A stretch of DNA of 64,000 nucleotides. It comes from Phocaeicola coprocola DSM 17136 (GTDB lineage: Bacteria > Bacteroidota > Bacteroidia > Bacteroidales > Bacteroidaceae). The stretch is taken from the NCBI RefSeq assembly GCF_000154845.1, contig NZ_DS981512.1:80194-144193 (forward strand), written 5' to 3'. The translations under genes were made by a program, and so were the position numbers. How positions within the stretch are numbered: position 1 is the stretch's first letter; each line of letters starts with the position of its first letter. The notes under the pieces were generated by a model. That model made no database searches and was not told the origin of the DNA. It saw only the letters and a list, made by a program, of their open reading frames with translations. Shown here piece after piece: positions 35,138 through 45,040 of the stretch.

Positions 35138-36544
35138 ATGACAAAGAATATCATCTTTATCTTTGCGGCGTTCTGTACGCTGCAAGCCCGTGCGGATGTA
35201 CAACCCACGGAGAAGGATACTGTACGCTGCATGTTCCGTTACGATGACACTGAACTGCTGCAGCCGTTACAGCCCTCATATCTTGACGGAGTGGTCGTCC
35301 CGGCACGGGGAAACGGCAACTGGTTCGTCAGTATCGCCGGAGGCACGACGGCCTTTCTCGGCACCCCGCTTGGCTGCGAAGACCTGTTCGGGAGGTTGAA
35401 ACCCTCGTATAGCCTTGCCATTGGCAAGTGGTTCACCCCGTGGGTAGGCGCACGCATAAATTATAGCGGCTTGCAGTTCAAGGACGGTACGCTGGCCGTG
35501 CAGGAATACCACCACCTCCATGCGGATCTGCTATGGAATGTGCTCGGCGGCAGTTATTCCCGTCAGGAACAGGTACGCTGGCATCTGGCTCCCTTTGCCG
35601 GTATCGGGCTGCTGCATCATGCGACCAACGGGCATAACCCGTTTGCAGTCTCTTATGGTATACAGGGGCAGTACCGGATTTCCAAAAGGGTAAGCGCCCT
35701 CGTGGAACTCTCCGGCGCAACCACTTTCCAAGATTTCGACGGGTATGGTAAGGAGAACCGTTTTGGTGACCACATGTTATCGCTTACCGCCGGATTTTCT
35801 TTTCATATCGGCAGGGTCGGTTGGAAACGCGCCATAGACCCAAGTCCTTATATCCGCCGCGATCAGTGGCTTGTCGAGCGCGTAAATGCTTTGTCGGAAG
35901 AGAACCGTCTTTATGCAGGGCAGCATGACAGAGACCGACGGACACTCGCTGAGCTGAAAAAGATTCTGGAAATCGAAGGATTGCTCGACAAGTACAGCCA
36001 TCTTTTTGATGACGACGATGCATTCGACGGCAACCGTTATCCCAAAAACAATTACAGCGGTCTGAACTCGCTTCAAGCGAGACTTAAGAACCGGAAGTGG
36101 GACGGGAAATCTCCCTTGGATGGGAAGGGTACACAATCTGCCGACACAATTCCCCTTTGTGCGGGTCAAGACACACTCTGTATGCAATATTTGGCTCGTA
36201 TGCAGAACGGAAAAGAGTGTATCGGCTCACCCGTGTATTTCTTCTTCCAACTCAATACGGCGCGTCTCACGGATACCTCCCAGACGCTTAATCTCGACGA
36301 GTTGGCAAGAGTAGCGAAGAAGTACGGGTTATCGGTAAGCGTCATTGGTGCAGCTGACAGTATGACCGGAACAGCATCCGTAAACAATGTCTTGAGTGCA
36401 TCAAGAGCCGATTATATCGCTGAAGAATTAATCAAACGTGGGGTGTCGGGCGACAAGATAACCAAAACTCACCAAGGCGGCATTTCCGATTATGCGCCCA
36501 ATGAGGCCAACCGCCATACAAAGGTTATGCTGCATCTCAAATAA
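35138..36544 (+). CDS. OmpA-like outer-membrane protein
   Basis: Probable outer-membrane beta-barrel with a C-terminal OmpA-type domain, 468 residues. A signal peptide (MTKNIIFIFAAFCTLQARA) precedes barrel strands (NGNWFVSIAGGTTAFLG, SYSLAIGKWFTPWVGARI, HMLSLTAGFSFHIG). Then comes a helical linker and the C-terminal YFFFQLNTARLTD...ASRADYIAEELIKRGV segment, which resembles peptidoglycan-binding OmpA domains. Similar proteins accompany fimbrial operons in Bacteroidales. It has its own terminator. Confidence 0.82.
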   Translation: MTKNIIFIFAAFCTLQARADVQPTEKDTVRCMFRYDDTELLQPLQPSYLDGVVVPARGNGNWFVSIAGGTTAFLGTPLGCEDLFGRLKPSYSLAIGKWFTPWVGARINYSGLQFKDGTLAVQEYHHLHADLLWNVLGGSYSRQEQVRWHLAPFAGIGLLHHATNGHNPFAVSYGIQGQYRISKRVSALVELSGATTFQDFDGYGKENRFGDHMLSLTAGFSFHIGRVGWKRAIDPSPYIRRDQWLVERVNALSEENRLYAGQHDRDRRTLAELKKILEIEGLLDKYSHLFDDDDAFDGNRYPKNNYSGLNSLQARLKNRKWDGKSPLDGKGTQSADTIPLCAGQDTLCMQYLARMQNGKECIGSPVYFFFQLNTARLTDTSQTLNLDELARVAKKYGLSVSVIGAADSMTGTASVNNVLSASRADYIAEELIKRGVSGDKITKTHQGGISDYAPNEANRHTKVMLHLK

Positions 36545-36588
36545 TACTTTTTGTTCATACGATATAAAAACATTTTTTTTCGTTTATG

Positions 36589-36621
36589 GAGAGCCTGTCT
36601 GTGAAGATCGGCTCTCTTTTT
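36589..36621 (+). terminator. Terminator after the OmpA-like gene
   Basis: GAGAGCC (36589-36595) with GGCTCTC (36610-36616) followed by TTTTTAAA, 45 bases after the stop. Confidence 0.8.
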
Positions 36622-36687
36622 AAACGGAAATCTGACTGTTTGATATTTTCTAATCGGTAACGAACATCGTAATTATTTATTATATAC

Positions 36688-36695
36688 TATCTTTG
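36688..36695 (+). promoter_or_regulatory. -7 box of the acyltransferase gene
   Basis: TATCTTTG, full match to TAnnTTTG, 26 bases before the ATG at 36722. No convincing -33 TTG at normal spacing. Confidence 0.55.
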
Positions 36696-36721
36696 CATTC
36701 AGTCTTTTACCGGTATAATTC

Positions 36722-37852
36722 ATGAACATGCAAAACTCTTATCTGACCTCGAAGCCGCACTACGAGATTCTGGACGGACTGCGCGGTGTGGCGGCTGCTA
36801 TGGTAGTGGCCTTTCATCTGCTGGAAGCGCATTCCGGCGGCAACCATCTGAACCAGATTATCAATCATGGCTATCTGGCAGTCGATTTCTTCTTCATGCT
36901 TTCGGGTTTCGTCATCGGCTACGCATACGATGACCGTTGGAACCGGATGAGCACGGGAACCTTCTTCAAGCGTCGTCTTATCCGGCTACAGCCTATGGTG
37001 ATCATGGGGAGTATCGTGGGAGCCGCGCTCTTTTGGTTTCAGGATGCCCCCTGTTATCCGGCAATGGAGGGCGTGTCCGCCGGTGCGGTGCTGCTGGTCA
37101 TGCTGCTGGGTTGTACGTTACTGCCTCTGCCGCTGAAGTGGGACGTCCGGGGATGGATGGAAATGCACCCGCTGAACGGGCCGGCATGGTCGCTTTACTA
37201 CGAATACATCGGCAACATATTGTACGCCTTGTTCATCCGCAAGTTCAGCAAGACGGCATTGACTGTCCTCGTGGCGATAGCGGCGTGCTTCACGGTACAC
37301 CGCTGCCTTACCGCACCTGCCGGCGACATCGTGGGCGGATGGGCTTTGAACTGGGAACAGCAGTACGTGGGACTGGTCCGGCTGATGTACCCCTTCTTTG
37401 GCGGACTGCTCCTGTCCCGGCTTGGCTGGCTGATACGCACCCGCAAGAATGCTTTTGGGTGGTGCAGCCTGATGATAATCGCCGTGCTTTCCGCGCCCCG
37501 TATCGGTGGGGAGGACGGGTATTGGATGAACGGGCTTTACGAGGCTTTCTGCATCATCTGCATTTTCCCGGTTATCGTCTCGATGGGAGCGGGAGGCAGG
37601 ATAACGGGCAAACGCTCCGCTGCCGTATGCAAGTTTCTGGGCGACATATCCTATCCCGTCTATATCACCCACTATCCGCTGGTCTATATTTATACGGCAT
37701 GGGCGTTCAACCGTCAGGCGACACTTGCCGAAGGCCTTCCTTACATGCTGCTCACGTTCGTCGGGGCGTTCGCGCTTGCCTATGCCTGCCTGAAGTGCTA
37801 TGATCTCCCGGTGCGCAAATGGCTCACGGAACGTTTCTTGAAGAAGAAATAA
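36722..37852 (+). CDS. Acyltransferase 3 family membrane protein
   Basis: Multi-pass inner-membrane acyltransferase of 376 residues (OafA/NolL type), which usually adds acetyl or other acyl groups to surface sugars. Motifs: YEILDGLRGVAAAMVVAFHL with the catalytic-type His near residue 32, LAVDFFFMLSGFVIGYAYDD near residues 54-74, and Arg-rich FFKRRLIRLQP. About ten hydrophobic segments follow. Single-gene unit with its own promoter box and terminator. The acceptor is unknown. Confidence 0.9.
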   Translation: MNMQNSYLTSKPHYEILDGLRGVAAAMVVAFHLLEAHSGGNHLNQIINHGYLAVDFFFMLSGFVIGYAYDDRWNRMSTGTFFKRRLIRLQPMVIMGSIVGAALFWFQDAPCYPAMEGVSAGAVLLVMLLGCTLLPLPLKWDVRGWMEMHPLNGPAWSLYYEYIGNILYALFIRKFSKTALTVLVAIAACFTVHRCLTAPAGDIVGGWALNWEQQYVGLVRLMYPFFGGLLLSRLGWLIRTRKNAFGWCSLMIIAVLSAPRIGGEDGYWMNGLYEAFCIICIFPVIVSMGAGGRITGKRSAAVCKFLGDISYPVYITHYPLVYIYTAWAFNRQATLAEGLPYMLLTFVGAFALAYACLKCYDLPVRKWLTERFLKKK

Positions 37853-37990
37853 AAAGCGGTAAAGAAATCCTATATTTATTATCGTATTTCTGTCGGATGA
37901 CAGATAAAGTTCCGACGCCGAAGGTGTTTTGCGGACGACACAATCAGATAACGCGAACCCAAATGTCTATTACTGTTTCGCTGATAGAAG

Positions 37991-38036
37991 AAAAGCCCCT
38001 TGATGCCTTTGCCATAGGTTTGAGGGGCTTTTGGGG
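37991..38036 (+). terminator. Terminator after the acyltransferase gene
   Basis: AAAAGCCCCT (37991-38000) with AGGGGCTTTT (38023-38032). The 138 bases between the gene and this stem show no other feature. Confidence 0.75.
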
Positions 38037-38165
38037 AGGCTACAAACCTCTTTTTGTTGAATAGGTTCTTTTGATATTGTCACACCTTTTTCTATCCCGA
38101 CCGACGTATAAAACGTGCGTGTGCATGTCGGTTGTACAGGCCAAAGACATACCGGGAGAATAAAA

Positions 38166-38209
38166 ACAGCACTGCCCGCCTGTAGAGGGGTTTCCTACAG
38201 ACGGGCAGT
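38166..38209 (-). terminator. Terminator of the fimbrial operon
   Basis: ACTGCCCGCCTGTAG (38171-38185) pairs with CTACAGACGGGCAGT (38195-38209). On the minus strand the stem is followed by GCTGTTTTTATT. It lies 32 bases after the tip-gene stop. Confidence 0.8.
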
Positions 38210-38241
38210 GAGTAAGACACGGAATTAAAGTTTGGCGGTTG

Positions 38242-40596
38242 TCACTGGATAGTTACGCCACTGGGCGGTACGTAGGCTGCACGGATGCGGAGAGGTCTAT
38301 TGATGCGGGGTGCTTTACCGGTAGTGCCGTTATCATTCGTGTATATATCGTCCCAATCACTTTCTGCATAACCACCGTCTGGCAGGGCCTTGGTGGCACG
38401 GGCATAGCTGGTGCTCTCTGGATAGATATACGCAGGCCATATTCCTGTTCTATCTTTTGCTGCCGCCGATGACCAGTAGAAATTGTTCTGGAACTCCGTG
38501 TATGTATTGTAATAAGAGGTAAGAATACTTTCCAGTTGGGAGATACCGGGCAGGAACCAACCGGAAGAATTGCTCATGCCCTGTACGGCTCCATTGGCAT
38601 TGCGCTTGTTCTTGTTATAGCAATATTCCGCCGCTGAGCGGGGTTTTTCGTTCAGGTTCATTTCTGATTGTCCAGCTTGGGTAATAATGCGCCGGGTAGC
38701 TGCCGCCCCATGTTTGTTTCCTTCCGTCCATTCGTTATTTAGCGGACCTCCGATGTATTCACCATTACAACCCCATTCCAAACCGTCATAGATATAATCC
38801 CCTTCAAACTCGTTCAGGGGGTCGTAATGGGATATATATTCCTCATAGGCTTCCACGTAGATAGTGCCTTGAAGTCTGCCTTCATAATACCACTGTACCG
38901 GCAACAGACCGTGCTGTACGATTTCAATGGTACGGGTACGTGGCGTCTGCGTGTTGTTGTCGGTGTACGAGATGTTGACGGTGGCGGTGCGGTCTTTCGT
39001 GCTTAGGTTTTCGTCCAAGTAGAAATAGATGCGGTCACGGCTCCTGCTGATGGTGTATTCGGTGTTTTGGGCAAGGGTGTTGGTCACCAAGTCCGTGGTG
39101 AAGTATTTGCGTTTGCCGTTTCCCGCAGTCCATTTCTGTCCGGTCGCCAAATGGGTATCTGTACTCATGTCGGCAGAGAGTGTTCCATTCTCCATATTTT
39201 CGGCTGGCACACGTTCCATGCGTATCCAAGTGTGACTTTCCGGGTCGGCTATGCTGACTTTCATCTTTGGATTCTCATCTTCCTCGAAGAGGTACACGTC
39301 CAAAGGTGTGATACAGAAGTGGGCGTCGTGGTCACGCTCGCGCAGCATGGACAGGTAGAACGGGTTGTTCTGCTCGGTGATGTTGACGCGGGCATCGAAG
39401 GTGATGTGGTCCGGGTTGTTGCCCACATGGGTCAGTCCGCTGATGACGATGTTGTTGGCGTAGTGCCTGTTGCGTATCACCTTGAAGTCATTCACCGGGT
39501 TGCCTCCGAGATAGAAGGTATATTCGGCCTCGATGGTGGTGTTATCCTGATTTGCGGGCAGGGAGGGGTCGCCGTTATAGGTAGTGTAGTAGGCTCTCAT
39601 CTTGAAATAGGTAGCCTTACTGTTTTCGCCTACAAGTCTCGGCTTCCACCGCTGCTTGTCAACATCGTCCTCTACTCCAGCCGGATACTGATAGTTTTCC
39701 GGATCTTCGTCCGGTTCAATCATGTTCTCGAACATGTAGAAGGTCAGGGAGGCGGCCCCGCCGTGGTTGTAAACGACGGCATCGCTCTGTATGTTTTCTA
39801 CATTGCGGTATGGCTCATCGGTAGTCAGGCTGGTCTGGCCATCGGCAGGCTCGGTCAGGGGTACGGCGGTAGGCATGTTGTACACGCCCCATTCCGCAAT
39901 GGAAAGGCGGGGCAGTTGTCCGCTCTCGTCCGAGTGGTCGGAATCGATACTGATGTTGATGTCGATGCGGGCCATCAGTGCCTTGAGCTGCATCGTGAGG
40001 CTTCCCTTCTCGGTGAGGTTCACGGTCGCGCTCTTGCCCGCCATCGGCATTCCCGTGCTGGGCAGGGTCGTGATGTCATCGCGGGTGTTAGGAGTATAAT
40101 TGGCAGGATCGTACACGAACGCTTCGAGCAGCTCCTTGGGCTTTTTCCCGTCTTTGCTATATTGGGGGAAATTATCGGGATAACCGTCGCCGTTGGCATC
40201 AGTTACCACCTCCGGAGTCACGTTGGCCAAAGCGTAGATGGTAGTTTTTTTTGCGAGTGCCGGATCTTTAAACACGTCCGTAGGAATGCTGACATTGGTC
40301 GTATTCGCCGACGGAGCCATATACGGCGAGAATACTTTCGTGTTGCTCGATTCCAGATAGTCGCCGTTTTCGTCGAAGAAGAACAGGTAGAGCTGGTTGA
40401 TGCGCTTCTCCTTGTCGTCCTTGGCGATGGCCGAGCGGGTGACGACTTGCTGCGGCAGCATGTTCTGGCAGACGGCCTCGATGGTGAATCCGTCGCCGGG
40501 CGGAACGGTACCGCCGCCAAAGTCCTCCTCCGTGGTGCAGGCTGCCGGCAAGAGCATGGAGGCCACCGGCAGGAAATAATAAAGTATCTTTTTCAT
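38242..40596 (-). CDS. Large fimbrial tip-like lipoprotein, 784 aa
   Basis: Distal gene of the fimbrial operon. The ATG at 40596 (MKKILYYFLPVASMLLPAAC) gives a lipoprotein signal with Cys near residue 21; the longer frame is rejected for this reason. The N-terminal half resembles Mfa-type or DUF4906-like fimbrillin domains. Residues about 430-570 contain BACON-like strands (TATVNISYTDNNTQTPRTRT). The C-terminal part (GWFLPGISQLESIL, NNFYWSSAAAKD) resembles the DUF1566/FISUMP type of domain found in tip adhesins. Binding target unknown. Confidence 0.78.
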   Translation of the reverse strand: MKKILYYFLPVASMLLPAACTTEEDFGGGTVPPGDGFTIEAVCQNMLPQQVVTRSAIAKDDKEKRINQLYLFFFDENGDYLESSNTKVFSPYMAPSANTTNVSIPTDVFKDPALAKKTTIYALANVTPEVVTDANGDGYPDNFPQYSKDGKKPKELLEAFVYDPANYTPNTRDDITTLPSTGMPMAGKSATVNLTEKGSLTMQLKALMARIDINISIDSDHSDESGQLPRLSIAEWGVYNMPTAVPLTEPADGQTSLTTDEPYRNVENIQSDAVVYNHGGAASLTFYMFENMIEPDEDPENYQYPAGVEDDVDKQRWKPRLVGENSKATYFKMRAYYTTYNGDPSLPANQDNTTIEAEYTFYLGGNPVNDFKVIRNRHYANNIVISGLTHVGNNPDHITFDARVNITEQNNPFYLSMLRERDHDAHFCITPLDVYLFEEDENPKMKVSIADPESHTWIRMERVPAENMENGTLSADMSTDTHLATGQKWTAGNGKRKYFTTDLVTNTLAQNTEYTISRSRDRIYFYLDENLSTKDRTATVNISYTDNNTQTPRTRTIEIVQHGLLPVQWYYEGRLQGTIYVEAYEEYISHYDPLNEFEGDYIYDGLEWGCNGEYIGGPLNNEWTEGNKHGAAATRRIITQAGQSEMNLNEKPRSAAEYCYNKNKRNANGAVQGMSNSSGWFLPGISQLESILTSYYNTYTEFQNNFYWSSAAAKDRTGIWPAYIYPESTSYARATKALPDGGYAESDWDDIYTNDNGTTGKAPRINRPLRIRAAYVPPSGVTIQ

Positions 40597-40621
40597 CTTT
40601 ATGCTGTTTTCGGTTGTTGTT

Positions 40622-41776
40622 TTATTGGATAGAGACGTCGCTGTCGCCCCCGTCTTCCCAGAACTCGTTATCGGCGGCAATAAAGTTCAGCGCGAAGGTT
40701 TCGCCCACGAAGTTGAGCTGCGCCGTATAGCGGACACCCGCACGGGGCTGGAACTGTGTCGGACGTTCGGCTGTAGCGGTCTTATCCGCCCCTTTGTAGG
40801 TATATTCGACGGAAACCTCCACGTCCTTGCCGAAATAAGTGCCGTCCGTGGCGTTGCTCAACAGAAGCAGGTGCTTGTCGCCTATCGGGCTGACGGAACT
40901 GTTGGGAGCTACTGCAAGCCCTGTCTCGTTGTTATATATCTCGTATGTGCCGGGATAGGTGCCGCTGTAGGTGTAGAATCCCTCTTCGTTGGTATTCTTG
41001 CTGAAATCGATGGTAATCGAGCGGGTGAAGTGGCCCGACAAGGTAACACGCTTGACGGTAACAGTTTCCTTCTTTTCATCTCCGTAATTGTAGTTGTTCA
41101 CGGCGAAGCCCAAGCCCGTCATGATGTGGCTGAAATTGAAGCCCACGTTCCCCGTGGTACGCAGGTGGTTATAGACGACGGAAACCATCGCGTCGGGTGT
41201 CTGCATGTCGTTCAACGTGGTAGTCGCTACATCGCCCGTCTCGCCGAACGGCATGGTGAACGTCAGTTTCGGCACGCCCCGTGTGGTGGCGCTGGCGGGA
41301 CTTTCCACTGTAAAACCGTCCTTCGGGTAATAGGCGAAAAAGGTGTACCGATAGCTGTCGGGGGAGGTCGCCGCCGGATTTTCCGTCGTGTTGTACCATT
41401 TTCGCGGGCCGCCACTGTTATTATAGTCATAAGTGCAGGCCGAGCCGTTGTAGGTGACGGCTTGATTGAAGAACACGTCGGGGAAGGCGTTGCCGCTCTT
41501 GTTACCCCAGTTCGCGCTGCCCGATGCCCAGTCCTTTTCGGTGTTACTGCCACGCTGATAAGGCACGCAGTAGCCCAGTACGCCGAACGTGCCGCCGGTG
41601 GGGAATGCGTCGTGGAACGTGCTCCGGGTGAGTTTCTCCACGGTAATGACCGGGGCGGCAAAGTGGATGGCGTCGGGACTGTCGGCTTCGGGCTGCGCCC
41701 ATTCCTCCTGCTGGCAGGCGGAGCAGAGAAGCAGGAGAGCCGGAAGTATGTATCGTTGCTTCATTTGGATGTTCAT
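40622..41776 (-). CDS. Fimbrillin family lipoprotein, 384 aa
   Basis: Surface-fimbria subunit. A lipobox is visible in MKQRYILPALLLLCSAC (start may be Met 1 at 41776 or Met 5 at 41764). Then IHFAAPVITVEKLTR with the Arg that gingipain-type processing uses in Mfa/Fim pilins, MPFGETGDVATTTL and FSHIMTGLGFAVNNYNYG typical of fimbrillin Mfa-like domains. The C-terminal strand ends EFWEDGGDSDVSIQ. Likely an accessory or tip-proximal subunit, given its place after the pilin gene. Confidence 0.82.
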   Translation of the reverse strand: MNIQMKQRYILPALLLLCSACQQEEWAQPEADSPDAIHFAAPVITVEKLTRSTFHDAFPTGGTFGVLGYCVPYQRGSNTEKDWASGSANWGNKSGNAFPDVFFNQAVTYNGSACTYDYNNSGGPRKWYNTTENPAATSPDSYRYTFFAYYPKDGFTVESPASATTRGVPKLTFTMPFGETGDVATTTLNDMQTPDAMVSVVYNHLRTTGNVGFNFSHIMTGLGFAVNNYNYGDEKKETVTVKRVTLSGHFTRSITIDFSKNTNEEGFYTYSGTYPGTYEIYNNETGLAVAPNSSVSPIGDKHLLLLSNATDGTYFGKDVEVSVEYTYKGADKTATAERPTQFQPRAGVRYTAQLNFVGETFALNFIAADNEFWEDGGDSDVSIQ

Positions 41777-41810
41777 TTTATCGTCAAGTTACAGATAGCT
41801 TATAATTGGG

Positions 41811-42785
41811 TTATTGGGTCACGTCGATGGTTACGTTCCCGCCTATGGCGTCGCTCCATGCGTTGACCGTGGGCGGGTCGAACACGATATAGCCTCCGCC
41901 GGTGAGGGTGAACGAGTAACGGTAATGGTTCGCCGCCTCCCACATGCTCACGGTGGTGGCAGGCAAGGTGTAGGAAGCGGTCTTTCCCCTCTCGGCATCG
42001 GTATCGTAGGTGACAGTCAGTTTCACCCCGTCCGTGAGCGATTGCGGAATGAGTAGCAGGTCGCCCGACACGTCCGCATTTCCGGCTGGAGTTACGGAAG
42101 TCTCTTTCTCCACGCTGACGGTTCCCTCTGCCGTGTTGCTCCACAGGGGTTCCTTGCCGCTGTCGTAATCTCCCTTGACATCCAGCCCCTCAAGGGAGAT
42201 GGAATGTACCGTGGCGTTGCCACCCTCACTGCGTGCCGCAAAGGTGATGCGTGCCAGCAAATGTTGGAATTTGAGGGCTACCGGACCGGGAGGCTCTGTC
42301 TGGCCTGCCATGACGGAGATACCCGTCTTTTTCGCCGTCATCAGGTCGTGTCCTTTCGTGGCGTCGAAGCCCTTGACGGTAAATGTGCCGTCCGTGCAGG
42401 TGGCGGAGGACACGGCATCGCCCAGCGTTTCCACAGACGGATAAAGGGCGTAGAAGTCGTAGGTATTACCGGGGAGCCAGTATCTCGTGCCCTCGTAACC
42501 CCACATGCCGGAAACGTATGTCACTTTTTCGGCGTTAAACACGCTCGTGGCCGTACCGCCCGTTCCGTCGGTGTAGTTCCCCCATACGCTGAACGAGTTT
42601 CCATCGGTCAACATTCCGTCCGCGTCGTCGATGGCGGCCCGTGTCACGGCGGGACCGGCAAAACGGATCGCCCCGCTGTTGCCGCTTGTTTCCATGTCCG
42701 GGCCCGTGCTTTCCGTACAGGCTCCCAGCAGGCAGGCGACAGCCGGTATGAACAAGGTTTTGAATAGGTTGTTATTCATAATCAT
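41811..42785 (-). CDS. Fimbrillin family lipoprotein, 324 aa
   Basis: A second accessory fimbrillin. Signal MIMNNNLFKTLFIPAVACLL ends in a lipobox (LLGAC). It shares the pattern AIRFAGPAVTRAAID, FSVWGNYTDGTG, YWLPGNTYDFYALYP, FQHLLARITFAARS and the end strand VNAWSDAIGGNVTIDVTQ with the other subunits in this operon. GC content is visibly higher than in the preceding pilin gene. Confidence 0.85.
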   Translation of the reverse strand: MIMNNNLFKTLFIPAVACLLGACTESTGPDMETSGNSGAIRFAGPAVTRAAIDDADGMLTDGNSFSVWGNYTDGTGGTATSVFNAEKVTYVSGMWGYEGTRYWLPGNTYDFYALYPSVETLGDAVSSATCTDGTFTVKGFDATKGHDLMTAKKTGISVMAGQTEPPGPVALKFQHLLARITFAARSEGGNATVHSISLEGLDVKGDYDSGKEPLWSNTAEGTVSVEKETSVTPAGNADVSGDLLLIPQSLTDGVKLTVTYDTDAERGKTASYTLPATTVSMWEAANHYRYSFTLTGGGYIVFDPPTVNAWSDAIGGNVTIDVTQ

Positions 42786-42924
42786 ACATTGTTTCTTTAT
42801 ATCCGGTTATTTCTGACGCTACCGGTAGCGTAAATAAGGAGCAACACTCCCGTTAGTGGCTATGAGGGGACATTCAACCCCTCATAGCCTGATGTGATGT
42901 CTTTTCGGCTATTGATGCAAGCGA

Positions 42925-43953
42925 TTACTCTCCGGCGTTTTCCGGGGTTACATCACTATTTGATGCGTCAGCCCATTCATCTACATCAATAACTTTGAAC
43001 TCAATTACCTGCTCCTTCAACTCCGGATCAATCGTGCTACCGTTGATTTCTACTGTATAGTTATATTTGAAACCTTCAGTCCATTGGTTCTGTACTGTGC
43101 CGCTAACATCGCCTTTATATGCCAATTTTCCTTTGAACTGATTTTCACTTAATTGTTTATTTGCTGCATCATAGAAAGTTGCGGTAAAGGTTACTTCCAG
43201 ATTTTCGTTGCTTTGTGGAATGACAAAGCAGGTCGTAGTGTGGGTAGCGTCCTTAAATTCTTCGGCAATATCCCCTAATGCTCCGAAATCATAGTCCTCT
43301 GTTGAAACACTTTGAGTAGTCCAATTGATATCTGGTTTCCCGCTTTCGGCATAAGTCGCTGTAACATTAGTTGTTTTTACTGCATTCACCTTGATGTCGG
43401 AGATTTTCATGGTGTAGTCATAAGCGTCCGTGTTCTTGAACGTGAACTTCACCTGCGACAACATATGGTAGAAAGATAAGTTTACCGGACCATTATTAGC
43501 TTCTTTTGCAGTCACCTCTTGGGGTATAGCCACAATCAAATCTTTCGTATTGTCTACCGAGTAATTTGGGAATGTCAACACTCGAGAGGTTGCATTAAAC
43601 TCTGCATTCTCAATTTTATTACCACCATTGGAGTAAGCGCCAAAACGGTACTTCTTGCCATTTATCCAATAAGCAGTCTGTGTGGGATTCCAAACCGTCC
43701 CCTCCGCTCCTACAGTGCCTCCGTCTACCTGAACATTGGTATATACGGAAGTCCATGAATCATCATAGTTTCCGAATACGAAGAACTTCTGAAGATTCTG
43801 CTCCGTTGTTTCAGTCACACTACTTCTCGTTGAATGGTTCACGAAAGTTCCGAACTGGATCGCCCGGCTCTGCGGCATATCCACAACTTCTTCGTTCGTA
43901 CAGCTTGCCAGTGCTGCTACAGCCACTCCAAGCACAAAAAAACTTTTCTTCAT
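42925..43953 (-). CDS. Major fimbrillin-like pilin, 342 aa
   Basis: Probable structural pilin. Lipoprotein signal MKKSFFVLGVAVAALASC, then AIQFGTFVNHSTRSSVTE with an Arg cleavage-like site, AYWINGKKYRFGAYSNGG, NLSFYHMLSQVKFTFKN-type strands (LSFYHMLSQVKFTFKN) and the C-terminal donor-like strand VIDVDEWADASNSDVTPEN. These are family features of Mfa_like_1 fimbrillins. It is clearly AT-richer than its neighbours, consistent with a swapped or fast-evolving pilin. It follows the anchor gene, as in Mfa operons. Confidence 0.87.
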   Translation of the reverse strand: MKKSFFVLGVAVAALASCTNEEVVDMPQSRAIQFGTFVNHSTRSSVTETTEQNLQKFFVFGNYDDSWTSVYTNVQVDGGTVGAEGTVWNPTQTAYWINGKKYRFGAYSNGGNKIENAEFNATSRVLTFPNYSVDNTKDLIVAIPQEVTAKEANNGPVNLSFYHMLSQVKFTFKNTDAYDYTMKISDIKVNAVKTTNVTATYAESGKPDINWTTQSVSTEDYDFGALGDIAEEFKDATHTTTCFVIPQSNENLEVTFTATFYDAANKQLSENQFKGKLAYKGDVSGTVQNQWTEGFKYNYTVEINGSTIDPELKEQVIEFKVIDVDEWADASNSDVTPENAGE

Positions 43954-44011
43954 AAGATGTAAAAAATTAAATTAAAAATTTGGTTATTTAGTACCTGTTG
44001 TTTTATTCGTT

Positions 44012-45040
44012 TCAGTCAATGGGCAGCGGTATGTCCACCCATTCTCCCCAGCCGTCCACATCTACGTCAAAGCTGCCTCCGCCTTCCAGCCCCTCGTCGT
44101 TGGAAATCGACAGCCCGCTCACGACGATAACGCCACCCCGTGGTTGTCCTTTCACTTGGTCTGTGACATCGAACTCGAAGGTCTTGAACTTGCCGTTCAC
44201 CATTCTCACCTCCAAGTTCAGGCTGTACCTTCGCCCGTCCGTACCGTTTCGTCCGTAATGTTCACCCGGATAGTCGGGTACGCCGAACGACTGTACCAGC
44301 GCTTCCGCTCCGTAATCTTCCAGCGTACAGTCGAACATTACCGTGGCTGCGGTTTCTCCGGTATGCCCATCGTTCAGATAGACCGTTTCGGCCATGCCTG
44401 CCAAGGCTCCGCGTGCCAAGGCCACGTATTGTTGTCCGCTTTCGAACTCGTAACGTATCATATAGGTGTAAACCAATGGACGCAAGGTAACCGGCAGCTC
44501 CGTCGGGGCAAGTGTTTTTTCTGCCGTGTATTCTTCCATGTATGCCCCGTAAAGCATGTCGGGCTGGTTCACGGTACGTTCCCCCGCGTGCAATTCATGG
44601 AAAGAACTCCGGGTCACGCCGCGTGTGGTGGCTGTGGCGGATTCCGAAGCGGCCACGCCATCGAACACGATATATTCCGTATCATTGTTGTAGAACAACA
44701 GTTCGTGCGTGCCTTCCGGCATGGCGATCCGTCCTCCTTCATCGGGCAGATTGCTCTCTATACGCTGTCCGTCGCTGGTATAGACTTGGACACGTATTCC
44801 GTCGGCCGGAGCAGGACACAAATCTTCATAGTCGTACTTCCAGTCCTCTTCCCACAATTTTTCCCAGTCATAGGCGTAAGTACGTTCCCATTCCTGTTCC
44901 CAGTCGGAAGAGAGATTCACCTTCACGGAAAGACCATGCTCGTCGTGGTCGTAACACAGGTCTTTCCGGCAGCTCGTGGAAAGGAATGTCAATCCTGCAA
45001 ACGTAAGCCCCATGAGGGTATATCGTAGCGTTGCTTTCAT
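44012..45040 (-). CDS. DUF5119 / FimB-Mfa2-like fimbrial anchor lipoprotein
   Basis: Likely cell-surface anchor or length regulator of the fimbria. Lipoprotein signal ends FLSTSC near residue 24. It is followed by CYDHDEHGLSVKVNLSSDWE and the acidic aromatic stretch typical of DUF5119, then two Mfa2-like beta domains. The end overlaps its upstream neighbour by four bases (ATGA). In known operons the anchor gene sits beside the pilin gene, as here. Confidence 0.82.
   Translation of the reverse strand: MKATLRYTLMGLTFAGLTFLSTSCRKDLCYDHDEHGLSVKVNLSSDWEQEWERTYAYDWEKLWEEDWKYDYEDLCPAPADGIRVQVYTSDGQRIESNLPDEGGRIAMPEGTHELLFYNNDTEYIVFDGVAASESATATTRGVTRSSFHELHAGERTVNQPDMLYGAYMEEYTAEKTLAPTELPVTLRPLVYTYMIRYEFESGQQYVALARGALAGMAETVYLNDGHTGETAATVMFDCTLEDYGAEALVQSFGVPDYPGEHYGRNGTDGRRYSLNLEVRMVNGKFKTFEFDVTDQVKGQPRGGVIVVSGLSISNDEGLEGGGSFDVDVDGWGEWVDIPLPID

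Noticed and set aside
39067..40632. 521-residue plus-strand open frame
   Set aside because: It is antisense to the large fimbrial tip gene, which has a lipoprotein signal and recognisable domains. The plus frame has no recognisable motif and is a by-product of codon bias.
40601..41866. 421-residue plus-strand open frame
   Set aside because: Antisense to a fimbrillin gene with a clear lipobox and family strands; no domain in the translated frame.
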